Origin: Candidatus Thorarchaeota archaeon
GTDB lineage: Archaea > Asgardarchaeota > Thorarchaeia > Thorarchaeales > Thorarchaeaceae
Reading direction: 5' to 3'
Length of the DNA: 35,252 bases
Assembly (NCBI GenBank): GCA_030612005.1
Contig: JAUWOU010000019.1
Span: forward strand, 1-35,252
In this document: positions 1 to 8,066 of the stretch, one piece after another
Layout: each line of letters starts with the position of its first letter
How positions within the stretch are numbered: position 1 is the stretch's first letter
Notes under the pieces: model-generated
Told to the model about the DNA's origin: nothing
The model's input: only the letters and a program-made list of their open reading frames with translations
The model's database searches: none
Position numbers and translations under genes: made by a program

Positions 1-1
1 C

Positions 2-1000
2 TTTTTTGATTGTGAATCATTGAGAACTCTCAATATAGAAACAGCACAAAATAGTTCTCTGGACTTAAGTATCCTATCTAATTCTAGTATCACACACCTC
101 ATTATCACGGCTTCCAAGGCACATCCTATAATGGGACAAATACTGAATGAAATTGCGATGGCCGAACAGTTTTCACGTTGCAAGCCCCAGATTCATGAGG
201 TAGACCTGTCACCTTTGGAAAGATGTTTGAAAATGACGAATTATTCTACGGAATTCTCGCAGGACAATATAGATTTAACACCCTTATCATCCTGCACCGG
301 ACTCAATAAAATTAGTATTAGCGTAGGTGGATTAACTAGTATAGATTTGACACCCTTATCATCCTGCACCAGACTTAAAGAAATTAATATTAAAGGAAAA
401 GGAATAACTAGTATAGACCTCTCTCCATTACGAAAGAATACGTCACTTGAAGTACTAAACCTGAGTGACAATAATCTGAGTGATATAGACCTTAGACCTC
501 TTTCAAAGGCACCCCTTTTGGAACTCCTGCTTGATAATAACAACCTACAAAGAATAGACCTGAAGCCTCTCCCAAAGACCATTAGGAAGTTGTTAATCTC
601 CAAAAACAATCTCAGGTATATCAGTCTCATACCTCTCAGAGGAAGTGCTATTGAAACGCTGAAAGTGGACTACAACAAGATTAGACGAATAAATATAGAA
701 CCATTATTTCAGTGTGAACATCTGAGAGAAGTTGACCTCAGCTTTAATTCTATGCGTACAGAAGTCAGACAAATCGTCGAGCTTTCCACTAAAAGAACCA
801 CAGAGGAGTTGTCAGTGGCTCGACGAGCTGGTAAATACGATAAAGGACATGCCTCTCTCTCTGAATGGTGGTCTATCCTATTACATGAAGAAATGAAGCT
901 ATATGGGGATGAAGAAATCTTTCCTTATTGGTGGTTGGAAGAGTTAGCAGACTATGAACATTACTATGAGATAGCAGATCGAGAAGATTACTATGATTAA
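2..1000 (+). CDS. Leucine-rich-repeat protein, 5' end cut by window edge
   Basis: The reading frame is open to base 2, so the gene probably starts outside the window; a TTG at 20 is the first possible internal start but has no Shine-Dalgarno motif. From about residue 80 to 255 there are at least six repeats of 22 to 24 residues with the pattern I-D-L-x-P-L followed by L-x-x-L-x-L-x-x-N-x-L, the standard LRR core that forms a solenoid and usually mediates protein binding. Two neighbouring repeats are almost identical in DNA (from 271 and from 343), a sign of recent repeat duplication. The C-terminal 70 residues are not repeats: they hold a Trp-rich SEWWSILLHEE segment and an acidic, Tyr-rich tail. 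No signal peptide or membrane helix is visible, so it is probably cytosolic. The binding partner is unknown. It converges on the next gene with 6 bases between stops. Confidence 0.8.
   Translation, partial: FFDCESLRTLNIETAQNSSLDLSILSNSSITHLIITASKAHPIMGQILNEIAMAEQFSRCKPQIHEVDLSPLERCLKMTNYSTEFSQDNIDLTPLSSCTGLNKISISVGGLTSIDLTPLSSCTRLKEINIKGKGITSIDLSPLRKNTSLEVLNLSDNNLSDIDLRPLSKAPLLELLLDNNNLQRIDLKPLPKTIRKLLISKNNLRYISLIPLRGSAIETLKVDYNKIRRINIEPLFQCEHLREVDLSFNSMRTEVRQIVELSTKRTTEELSVARRAGKYDKGHASLSEWWSILLHEEMKLYGDEEIFPYWWLEELADYEHYYEIADREDYYD
271..414 (+). repeat. Near-identical tandem LRR-encoding DNA repeat, 72-bp period
   Basis: Two 72-bp units encode successive 24-residue leucine-rich repeats. 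The segment beginning AGATTT at 271 recurs at 343 with only a few substitutions over roughly the first 45 bases (the part encoding IDLTPLSSCT), while the second half of each unit has diverged. This points to recent in-frame duplication or gene conversion within the solenoid. Confidence 0.75.
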
Positions 1001-1015
1001 CCACTTCTAATCTTC
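983..1015. terminator. Inverted repeat across two convergent gene ends
   Basis: GAAGATTA at 983-990 and TAATCTTC at 1008-1015 are perfect complements separated by 17 bases. The arms span the stop codons of the LRR gene (+) and the next gene (-). The loop is long and no T-tract is obvious, so a terminator role is only a suggestion. Confidence 0.3.
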
Positions 1016-1933
1016 AATAAAATCGAAGACAGGTGGGTAACCGTTACGACTTGCTTTGCTTGAAAGGGGATCTAGTTTTTCCCAAGTAGTGTAGAAGTAT
1101 GATGGAAATGATACCGGTCTGATCATGAGAAACTCTGATGTATCATCTGATGATTTGTACCATGAAAGTGCGTTCTTTGCTGCTTCCAAGAGTGTATTTC
1201 TTTCATCCTTATCCCAGACTTGTTGACGAAAGACATACGCATCATCATACCACTTGTAGATAATTGTATAGTCATCGAGCCAAATATTCTCAATCACTCT
1301 CCAAGGCCAAAATGTTGACATTTGTTCAAGCATCTCTCCTGCCCCATAGAAGTCAATTCCCAGACCTTCTTCACAAAATATGTAATCTGGTCCTTTCTCG
1401 CGAAACTTCTCATTTGGTTTTCCTAAGAGTGGTCCGGTCTTTATCCAATCATGCCATGTTGTTTGATGGCGGTCACGTATTGTACAGTGTTTCAACATAT
1501 ATCGTACAGCCGCAGCATTTCCATGGTGTGCAAGACGAGGTAGTTGAGACCTGTTAGTGTATTGCTCTATAAGCTTGCGTACTTGGATTACATCCTCAAT
1601 AGGGATGTAAGACCAAATTTGAAGAATTCCTGGTACCTTGGGCAATAGGAAAAAGAACGCCATACCCGCTGGTCCGATTATATCGAGATCTTCAACTGGT
1701 TCTTCATCAATTGGCCATGACTTATCTTCCTCACAGTAATTAACTTCAGTGCATTCGAAGGAGATGATCTCGTCCCAATCCAGATTGTAGACTGTTTTGT
1801 ATGATTTTCTTTTCTTTGTTCTATGAAGTATAAATCGGATTCCTTGTGCACCAATCGCAATTTCATCTGGTCCATCGGAATAGGGATGTGTACCAATATA
1901 TTCGTAATCTGAGAGGTCTGTGTCATCTAGCAT
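1007..1933 (-). CDS. Unknown protein with apparent internal duplication
   Basis: I do not recognise this 308-residue family. It starts at ATG with AAGGA six bases upstream. Residues about 20 to 125 and about 180 to 260 look like two copies of one domain: each opens with G-P-D-x-I, then G-I-x-F, then a Trp followed by a beta-strand-like Ile/Val stretch, and ends with a helix-like segment (IEDVIQVRKLIEQY and NTLLEAAKNAL). Strand-rich segments capped by one C-terminal helix would fit a pleckstrin-homology-like fold, but that is inference. There is no signal peptide and no clear membrane segment, although GMAFFFLLP is hydrophobic. The linker carries His residues (LAHHGN, KHCTIRDRH) that do not form a motif I know. 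It is a single transcription unit between two unrelated neighbours. Confidence 0.7.
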   Translation of the reverse strand: MLDDTDLSDYEYIGTHPYSDGPDEIAIGAQGIRFILHRTKKRKSYKTVYNLDWDEIISFECTEVNYCEEDKSWPIDEEPVEDLDIIGPAGMAFFFLLPKVPGILQIWSYIPIEDVIQVRKLIEQYTNRSQLPRLAHHGNAAAVRYMLKHCTIRDRHQTTWHDWIKTGPLLGKPNEKFREKGPDYIFCEEGLGIDFYGAGEMLEQMSTFWPWRVIENIWLDDYTIIYKWYDDAYVFRQQVWDKDERNTLLEAAKNALSWYKSSDDTSEFLMIRPVSFPSYFYTTWEKLDPLSSKASRNGYPPVFDFIED

Positions 1934-2058
1934 ATAATTCCTTCACCTATGTATTATTGTCTGGCAGAAGTTAACTGCCACTTAAAGAAGTCGGTATTGA
2001 AAATCCCAAATCTTAATATGTCACCATCCATTCGACCACCAATAGAGGACTACTTAAG

Positions 2059-2769
2059 ATGACCCAAAAGCCAAAGAAGAAGAAGGGACTTGGTGTTCCA
2101 ATTAGTGGATTCAAATTCGACCCTTCTGAACTAGACCTAAAACTGACTCGAAGTCTAATTTCTGTAATTGACGGATATCGAATCTATCGATGTTTTGATT
2201 TATCGTTTATAGTTAAAAGACAAAAGAAAGGCCAGTTGCCAAGAGGATTCATTACACAGTGGCCAACTATGAGAGGTATCTTGCATAAGTTTGCGGCTGT
2301 GGGTCCTGGTGTTCCAGGAGTCGAAAATGAACTGAAACATAGACAGACCATCGCATTTGCCGCTCTTGCACTCTTAACAATCTCAGCTCCTCTACTTGTC
2401 TTTGGATGGATATTCCGTGTAGCATGGATTGTTGATATCAATATCCCGTTAGCACTAATTGCGGTTGGTTCCGTATTTCTTTCAGCATTAACAAATGCGT
2501 GGTATAATAGAAAGGTAGCTTGGGTTATTTTCGAATATACAGAAAGCAATTCCACTCTTCTTTTGGAAGAACATAAGATGTTGTTTGACTGGGTTCAATC
2601 ACTAATTTACCATGCTGCTCGGTTAATGCGAATGGAGGATATCAAATCCGAAAAGAAATTGACCAAGTTCTTCAACAATGATTACAAGGGTGTAGAAATT
2701 ATGCAAGAACCAGGTGGTCTCCGTAAGCACTACTCGGCGAGAATCATTACCGAACGCAGAACGAAATAA
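2059..2769 (+). CDS. Unknown two-helix membrane protein
   Basis: A 236-residue protein starting at ATG, supported by GAGG (2045-2048) ten bases upstream. The first 90 residues are basic and begin with a run of Lys (QKPKKKKG), then a soluble segment with a beta-rich look. Two membrane helices lie near residues 96-122 and 126-145, separated by a short loop, followed by a cytosolic-looking C-terminal domain with a Lys/Glu-rich helix and a basic tail (ITERRTK). The helix pair closely followed by NRKVAWVIFEY gives a hairpin membrane anchor with both long termini on the same side. No catalytic motif is recognised. It points convergently at a DUF917 gene with a strong hairpin between them. Confidence 0.7.
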   Translation: MTQKPKKKKGLGVPISGFKFDPSELDLKLTRSLISVIDGYRIYRCFDLSFIVKRQKKGQLPRGFITQWPTMRGILHKFAAVGPGVPGVENELKHRQTIAFAALALLTISAPLLVFGWIFRVAWIVDINIPLALIAVGSVFLSALTNAWYNRKVAWVIFEYTESNSTLLLEEHKMLFDWVQSLIYHAARLMRMEDIKSEKKLTKFFNNDYKGVEIMQEPGGLRKHYSARIITERRTK

Positions 2770-2795
2770 TGGTTTTCCCGTATGAGTCTATGTGT

Positions 2796-2825
2796 GAGGG
2801 CTAGCCTTATGGCAAGCTAGCCCTC
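2796..2825. terminator. Perfect 10-bp hairpin between convergent genes
   Basis: GAGGGCTAGC (2796-2805) pairs perfectly with GCTAGCCCTC (2816-2825) around a 10-base loop. It lies 26 bases after one stop codon and 16 bases before the opposing one, so it could stop transcription from both sides. Neither side has a clear T-tract, so the call rests on position and stem strength. Confidence 0.5.
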
Positions 2826-2841
2826 GATTGGAGCTATACTA

Positions 2842-3957
2842 CTATACTAGATTTTCAATTGGCTTATACTCTAAGTCGAATCCAAAATGTTTTGGTCCTA
2901 AAACGTTCAGTCCTTCTGGCGTTCTAAAGATTGGTTCTATCTTCATACCGATTACACTAACATTGTCTCCTTTTTTGATGTCAGTATTTGTAATAGGTTC
3001 ACCCGATTTCGCATCTATTATTTCGATGATATCAGGACTTGTAATCCACGGTTTTCCATCCAACCATGTGACATGATTCTCATTTTTGAACCAGATCTTC
3101 ATCTTCGAACCTGGTTTAAGCCCACTTCCCTTGATTTCAGTTTCTCCCCACATGTAGCCCTGTCGATTCTCCCAGGTCCTGCCAACAACTTCTCCTCTGA
3201 ACAAGACCCAACCACCGATTTTTTCTACGATCTTATCAGCAGGGTCATCACCAGACTCGTGAGTTTCTCTGATAATCTTTCCAACTTCATAACTCTTGGA
3301 TAAGGTTCCTGGAATAATAGCTTCATGAAATTGCTTACCTTGTACTGGGAATGCTACATTGCCAAGTCTTCCCCAGGCAACCTCACTTAGACCCTTTGAA
3401 ATTCGTTCTCCCATTTCATAATTGATGATATGATCGACGATACTCTTGTTTCCAAACCAGTCGATGAGTGCCATTGGTGCCATTGGGAATTTATGCACAC
3501 AAACTGTGTTTTGGCATATTTCTGGTACTGCTCTTCCAGCATAATCCCCATCAACGCAAGAAATATTGTGCTTGACAGCTGCATCAATAGGTGCAGGAGT
3601 ATTCACACCGCCTAGCTCAAATGGAGCTACTGCTGTAAACTTGACTCCCATATGATCTTCAAGAGTTGCTAATCCCAAAGCTAATTCTTTCGCGTAGAAG
3701 TCCCAAGGAAATCTGGTTCTAAGAGCTTCAATTTCTGGGGTTGGTGGTGCAATGGTTCCAGAATAATACGGAGACGCTACCCAATCATCATCCTTTACAG
3801 TTTTAACGTCAACGATCTCAATTTCCTTTCCGGCATCAACATGCGGAAAAAGCATGTCAAGTCCATCTTGCTTATTTCCTCCGCCACCAGTTCCGAAGAA
3901 TGTACATCCTGTTGTGAGATCTTCAACATCTGTCCTTGTTTTCAATATTAAAGTCAT
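2842..3957 (-). CDS. DUF917 family protein (S-methyl-thiohydantoin desulfurase-like), copy A
   Basis: A 371-residue DUF917 (Pfam S-Me-THD) protein, close to full family length. Family signatures visible are the N-terminal glycine run F-G-T-G-G-G-G near residue 22, PFELGGVNTPAP near 113, and the VDGDYAGRAVPE block near 135-147. The C-terminal third (from about residue 240) is the strand-rich second domain, ending in LEYKPIE as in copy B. Known members sit next to hydantoinases and one has been linked to thiohydantoin breakdown in ergothioneine catabolism; the substrate here is not known. The glycine-rich block followed by Asp/Glu residues suggests a phosphate- or metal-dependent site, which is inference. 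It is transcribed leftwards, upstream of no other gene, and its paralogue lies on the opposite strand 2.2 kb away beside a hydantoin racemase, so a joint pathway is plausible. Confidence 0.85.
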   Translation of the reverse strand: MTLILKTRTDVEDLTTGCTFFGTGGGGNKQDGLDMLFPHVDAGKEIEIVDVKTVKDDDWVASPYYSGTIAPPTPEIEALRTRFPWDFYAKELALGLATLEDHMGVKFTAVAPFELGGVNTPAPIDAAVKHNISCVDGDYAGRAVPEICQNTVCVHKFPMAPMALIDWFGNKSIVDHIINYEMGERISKGLSEVAWGRLGNVAFPVQGKQFHEAIIPGTLSKSYEVGKIIRETHESGDDPADKIVEKIGGWVLFRGEVVGRTWENRQGYMWGETEIKGSGLKPGSKMKIWFKNENHVTWLDGKPWITSPDIIEIIDAKSGEPITNTDIKKGDNVSVIGMKIEPIFRTPEGLNVLGPKHFGFDLEYKPIENLV

Positions 3958-4080
3958 CGATTATAACTACCCTTTAAGTGAAGTTAAAAAATATTAAGAC
4001 ACACTCCTATATATTTGCAATGGAAACTTATCAATATGATAAAATCTGACTAAAATGATATAATGAGGGATAAAGGAGAA

Positions 4081-4102
4081 TGAGAGTGATTTAACACTCT
4101 CA
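4081..4102 (-). terminator. Hairpin terminator of the metallophosphoesterase gene
   Basis: TGAGAGTG (4081-4088) and CACTCTCA (4095-4102) form a perfect 8-bp stem with a 6-base loop, 15 bases past the stop of the minus-strand gene. On that strand the stem is followed by a pyrimidine-rich stretch (TTCTCCTTTATCCC), giving a terminator-like arrangement. Confidence 0.5.
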
Positions 4103-4117
4103 AAATTCTATGAAAAA

Positions 4118-5059
4118 CTAAAGTTCTACTCGTCCTGCATTGACTTCACCATCTGCGATATTGATGATGAATCCTTTCAGAATACCTTCACGATATTCAG
4201 AACCTGGATTAACACATAGAGTACGACCAATCTTACGGAATCCGTGAGACTCATGAATATGACCGTGCATTCCTACGAGTGGCTCATATTTCTCTATCAC
4301 CGCTCTAACTGACTTACTACCAACAGGACCAACGACTTCCATAGCTCCTGACTTCTTTATAGTATGGTCTTTGTTCAAAGTTGGAGCTGTGTCTAGACCA
4401 GAATTGAATGGAGGATCGTGAAAGTTGCACAAAACATTAGAATAGTCATCTGTATCAAGCCTTGCAAATTCTACTTCTAACTTCTCCATCATCTCTTCTT
4501 CTGAACATTCACGATGTGTGTCCCATGGAGTGTTATTGACCCATTCAAGGCTAATCATCGGATATCCACGAACATCTATGACTTTATTCAATGGATTGAT
4601 GATTCTGGGGTCGTCCTCAATTACTTTGTCGATAGAGTAGTCATCATCATTTCCTGGGTTAACAACAACTATCACATCCTCAGGAATTCTCTCATTAGCC
4701 ATATCCATCCATTCTTGCATTCTCTCAACCATGAGATCTTGGAAGAGTTTAGTAATTGATCCCTCAGTTTCTTTTAGTTTTTCAAGTTCATCGGGAGTCA
4801 GGACTTTTGGATAATATCCTTCATCTTTTGTGAACTTGATGAACTTATCCAAATCCTTCTGCTTCTTGATGGTTTTCTTTTTACCATGTGGTTGAACAAA
4901 CCATCTGTCTTCTTTCTCTTGGATAATCGGCATGATTGCCTTACCTGTTAGGTCGCCGCACATCATCGCTACATCGGCTTTGAAGACTTTAGGAGCTCGA
5001 CACATTTTCTCCCATGTCATTTGACTTCCGTGTGGGTCTGCTGCTAGGAATATTCTCAT
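4118..5059 (-). CDS. Calcineurin-like metallophosphoesterase
   Basis: A 313-residue enzyme with the ordered metal-binding motifs of the superfamily: D8-x-H10 in AADPHG, GDLTGK at 35-40 (D36), GND at 136-138 (N137), H214 in NFHDPP, and G-H-I-H at 266-269. Together these ligate two metal ions and hydrolyse phosphomono- or diesters; the substrate cannot be read from the sequence. A Lys/Glu-rich insert of about 90 residues lies between the second and third motifs, larger than in compact members and perhaps a substrate-recognition cap. There is no signal peptide, so it is cytosolic. The ATG start has GAGGT seven bases upstream. It is divergent from the nucleotidyltransferase gene and has its own hairpin at the 3' end. 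The family assignment is firm. Confidence 0.9.
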   Translation of the reverse strand: MRIFLAADPHGSQMTWEKMCRAPKVFKADVAMMCGDLTGKAIMPIIQEKEDRWFVQPHGKKKTIKKQKDLDKFIKFTKDEGYYPKVLTPDELEKLKETEGSITKLFQDLMVERMQEWMDMANERIPEDVIVVVNPGNDDDYSIDKVIEDDPRIINPLNKVIDVRGYPMISLEWVNNTPWDTHRECSEEEMMEKLEVEFARLDTDDYSNVLCNFHDPPFNSGLDTAPTLNKDHTIKKSGAMEVVGPVGSKSVRAVIEKYEPLVGMHGHIHESHGFRKIGRTLCVNPGSEYREGILKGFIINIADGEVNAGRVEL

Positions 5060-5251
5060 TTGTTTACCTCAGTTGTTGTCTTTATGGCAATCTATGCTCG
5101 CAGGCTAGACCACCCGTTGATGAAAATCAGTCATTCCTAGTTTAAAGTTTAATGGTTTAACGGAATTAGGTGACTTTAAGAAATAGATTAAAAAATGCAG
5201 TTTCTTATTAACGGGCACAAGATATTAATGTCGAGTAGCTTCAGATTATTA

Positions 5252-5277
5252 ACAGACAGACCGTTGTCTGTGAGGTG
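5252..5277 (+). promoter_or_regulatory. Palindrome abutting the ribosome binding site
   Basis: ACAGACA (5252-5258) and TGTCTGT (5265-5271) are perfect complements with a 6-base spacer. The right arm ends directly at the Shine-Dalgarno motif GAGGTG (5272-5277) of the following GTG-started gene. It could be a repressor operator or an RNA hairpin that affects translation. Confidence 0.4.
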
Positions 5278-5288
5278 TGAAACAGTAA

Positions 5289-6089
5289 GTGACAGGAAAA
5301 TATGGTCCAATTCTTGAAGATTTCATGGATGAAGCGCTACGAATTGAGAAAGCTGCTGCTGAGTTAGGAATCCCACTACGGATTATTGGCTGTTTGGCTT
5401 TTAGATTGAAGAGTCCGGAATATTCTGATCTACACATTAAGATGGGTCGAGAAGTTACTGACATTGACTACATGTCGTACTACAAACATCAACAGAAAAC
5501 CATCAATCTCTTCAGGGATGACTTGGGATATCATTGGGTTCCTCCAAGTTTTGCTAGAGCAACAACTCTTAGAGATCTGTTCATTGACAAGAACACAGGC
5601 AGGAAAGTTGATGTATTCTACGACCATCTGGATTTCTGTCATAAAATTGATTTCAAGAAGAATAAGCGATTGGAAGTCGATAAGCCAACAATACCCTTGG
5701 CGGAGTTGTTCCTTGAGAAGACTCAGATTTTCGAGATAAACGCAAAGGACCTCAAAGACCTCATTATTACCTTTCTAGCACATGATGTTAGTGATGAACT
5801 TGATGATACAAAAGTAAATGGTCCATATATTGCTAAGATACTCTCAAATGACTGGGGCTTTTATTACACCGTAACTGAAAATATCAAGAAATTCATCAAT
5901 TTTGTTCCAAGTATCACAGATATCACTCAGGAACAAAAAGACCATGTAATTGCGGTTGCAAACAAGATTCACAAGATGATTGAAGACGAACCTAAATCAC
6001 GTGGATGGAAAAGACGTGCAAAGGTCGGTACAAAGAAGCGCTGGTACAAAATCGTTCATTCAATGGACGGCGAAAGAAGTGCTGGCTAG
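5289..6089 (+). CDS. Nucleotidyltransferase-fold protein
   Basis: A 266-residue protein starting at GTG with GAGGTG (5272-5277) eleven bases upstream. It has the layout of the polymerase-beta-like minimal nucleotidyltransferase fold: R-I-I-G-C near residue 31-35, T-D-I-D at 57-60 where D58 and D60 would bind metal, and K-V-D-V-F near 106-110 carrying a third acidic residue (D108). A helical half follows, including LAELFLEKTQIF, a pattern seen in AbiEii-like and archaeal nucleotidyltransferase families. Such proteins transfer nucleotides to proteins, RNA or small molecules; the target is unknown. The C-terminus is Lys/Arg-rich (SRGWKRRAKVGTKKRW), suggesting nucleic-acid or acidic-partner binding. 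It lies 32 bases before DUF917 copy B and is probably co-transcribed with it. No HEPN or antitoxin partner is beside it. Confidence 0.65.
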   Translation: MTGKYGPILEDFMDEALRIEKAAAELGIPLRIIGCLAFRLKSPEYSDLHIKMGREVTDIDYMSYYKHQQKTINLFRDDLGYHWVPPSFARATTLRDLFIDKNTGRKVDVFYDHLDFCHKIDFKKNKRLEVDKPTIPLAELFLEKTQIFEINAKDLKDLIITFLAHDVSDELDDTKVNGPYIAKILSNDWGFYYTVTENIKKFINFVPSITDITQEQKDHVIAVANKIHKMIEDEPKSRGWKRRAKVGTKKRWYKIVHSMDGERSAG

Positions 6090-6121
6090 AAAACATCATA
6101 ACTTACTAGGATTTGATTTGA

Positions 6122-7240
6122 ATGAGGTTATCAAAAGAAAATGCCTATGACATGCTTACTGGCGTTGGGATACTAGGTACTGGTGGCGGAGGAGACCCTG
6201 TTTCCTTTGGGAAACCCCTTGTTGATTGGGACTACCAGCGAGATCGAGTGTATGAAATCACCGATCCCGAAGATATCAAGGATGATGCTTTCATCGTTTG
6301 CGGTGGCTATATGGGATCAGTTTCTGCATTCACATCAATTGGAGATATGATAGAATCTTGGGAAACTCGTTTTGAACTTCATGAAGCGATGAAGATCTCT
6401 GAACAAATCACTGGCAAGAAAGTCAATCATCTTGTTCCATTCGAACTTGGTGGAGCTAACACAACTGTGATGCTCTCTCTTGCAGCCAGAGCTGACATAA
6501 CCAGTGTTGATGGTGATGGACTTGGTCGTTCAGCACCAGAATCTCAAATGATTACTTTCGTAGGTTACGGAATCGAGCTTTGTCCAATGCCAGTAGTTAC
6601 CAAAAACGGTAGTATCATTGTTGTTGACAAGGCCACAAGTCCAGCACTTGCTGATGAAATTGGTCGTTTCGCCGTAGTTCAAGATGGTGGTGCTGGTGCG
6701 AATAATCACTACCATCAATCAGGAGCTCAACTCAAAAAAGCTGTAATTCCTAATTCAATATCAAAGTCAATCGAGCTTGGCGTTGCAGTAAAAGATGCTA
6801 ATGCCAACAAAACTGATCCTATCGATGCTTTCCTTGACACCATGGGTGGACAAGTCCTAATTCATGGTAGGATTGAGGATGTCAAGGGCGAAGATCGTGC
6901 AGGACACTGGCATGTGCTAGTGAGGATAAAGCCTGACGATCTCAAGGGTCGCTTTGAGATTGTTGTCAAAAATGAATACATGATGGTTATGAGCGATAAC
7001 GAGCCAGTAGTAATGTTCCCCGACTTGATTTGTATGCATTATCCTGACACGGGCCATGGAGTAATGAGCTCGGACCTGAAAGAAGGATTGAATGTTGTTG
7101 TGACTGCTGTCCCAGCTCATGAACGTCTTCGTTATGCAGGAAGTACTAAGATTGGAAAGAAAGCATTTTCACCTGAGAGATATGGTCATCCTGAGCTAGA
7201 ATATAAGCCAATGGAAGAGATTATTGGGCGGCTTCACTAG
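6122..7240 (+). CDS. DUF917 family protein (S-methyl-thiohydantoin desulfurase-like), copy B
   Basis: A 372-residue paralogue of the gene at 2842-3957. It keeps G-I-L-G-T-G-G-G-G near residue 16-24, PFELGGANT near 104, and SVDGDGLGRSAPE near 127-139, and ends in LEYKPMEE. Outside these blocks the two copies differ widely, so they look like old paralogues rather than a recent duplication. Two dissimilar DUF917 proteins near each other may act on different substrates or form a heteromer; this is inference. It is followed after 60 bases by the hydantoin racemase and preceded by the nucleotidyltransferase gene, all on one strand. A role in opening or desulfurising hydantoin or thiohydantoin rings fits both the family and the neighbour. 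Confidence 0.85.
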   Translation: MRLSKENAYDMLTGVGILGTGGGGDPVSFGKPLVDWDYQRDRVYEITDPEDIKDDAFIVCGGYMGSVSAFTSIGDMIESWETRFELHEAMKISEQITGKKVNHLVPFELGGANTTVMLSLAARADITSVDGDGLGRSAPESQMITFVGYGIELCPMPVVTKNGSIIVVDKATSPALADEIGRFAVVQDGGAGANNHYHQSGAQLKKAVIPNSISKSIELGVAVKDANANKTDPIDAFLDTMGGQVLIHGRIEDVKGEDRAGHWHVLVRIKPDDLKGRFEIVVKNEYMMVMSDNEPVVMFPDLICMHYPDTGHGVMSSDLKEGLNVVVTAVPAHERLRYAGSTKIGKKAFSPERYGHPELEYKPMEEIIGRLH

Positions 7241-7300
7241 TAATTTGTACTGACTCAGGCCTTTGACTCAATGGTCACGCAGTATGGAATGGTGTGAATA

Positions 7301-8065
7301 ATGGTAAAATTAGCTCTAATTGGGGCAACAGGCACAGATTGGTGGACAGACTCAAAAAAGAAGTCTTTCGTCATGTCTTTTGTTCCCGCTGGTAGTGAGA
7401 TTGGGAATTTGACTCCCAGACATGGAACTCATAGTCTTGAGTCCCGTGTGGATGAGGCATACAATGCTCCTTTCATTCTCGAACAGGTGGTAAGGGCTAA
7501 TAATGAAGGGTATGATGTAATTGTAATAGATTGTGCTTGTGATCCTATTCTTGATGCAGCTCGTGAGATTTCCAAAGTTCCAGTTGTTGGCCCAAGAAAT
7601 TCTGCCTTACACCTCGCATTAACACTTGGAACAAAATTCGGTATCGTGACATTGCAGGGAAACTCACTGAAAAAGTGTATGGAAGCAGGTGTTCGCAGAG
7701 AAGGACTCGAAGCATTTTGTACTGGTGTCAGATATCTGCAAATGCCCGTCCTTGATATACCAAAAAATCCTGAGAAGACCCAAGAAGAGCTACTCCAACT
7801 CTGTAAGATATCTATTGAAGAAGATGGGGCTGATGTAATAGTTCTTGGTTGTACTGGGTTATCTCATGAAATTGACTTGGAACCAATTATGTTGAACCTT
7901 GGAGTTCCTATTATAGATCCATGGATTGTAGCTGTAAAAACTGCCTTCATGCTTGTTGATTCTGGACTATCTCACAGCAAAGTAGCTTATCCATTTCCAC
8001 CAAAGAAAAAGATTAACGAGGCACCTTCATTGAAAGGAGCCTTCGATGACATACTAAAAGAGTAA
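7301..8065 (+). CDS. Asp/Glu/hydantoin racemase family protein
   Basis: A 254-residue member of the cofactor-independent racemase family. Two cysteine motifs expected for acid-base chemistry are present: V-I-D-C-A-C-D near residue 75-81 (C78 or C80) and L-G-C-T-G-L at 182-187 (C184). PVVGPRNSALH near 94-104 is typical of the hydantoin racemase branch rather than aspartate racemase. The enzyme would interconvert stereoisomers at a carbon next to a carboxyl or ring carbonyl in the cytosol, here perhaps 5-substituted hydantoins. It starts at ATG after GGTGTGAATA. Its place right after DUF917 copy B supports a shared hydantoin-type pathway. No hydantoinase or carbamoylase lies in the window. The gene ends one base before the opposing MFS gene ends. 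Confidence 0.85.
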   Translation: MVKLALIGATGTDWWTDSKKKSFVMSFVPAGSEIGNLTPRHGTHSLESRVDEAYNAPFILEQVVRANNEGYDVIVIDCACDPILDAAREISKVPVVGPRNSALHLALTLGTKFGIVTLQGNSLKKCMEAGVRREGLEAFCTGVRYLQMPVLDIPKNPEKTQEELLQLCKISIEEDGADVIVLGCTGLSHEIDLEPIMLNLGVPIIDPWIVAVKTAFMLVDSGLSHSKVAYPFPPKKKINEAPSLKGAFDDILKE

Positions 8066-8066
8066 G

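Noticed and set aside
5289-6089. Toxin-antitoxin (MNT/HEPN or AbiE) module
   Set aside because: The nucleotidyltransferase-fold protein has no HEPN or antitoxin gene beside it; its neighbours are metabolic genes.
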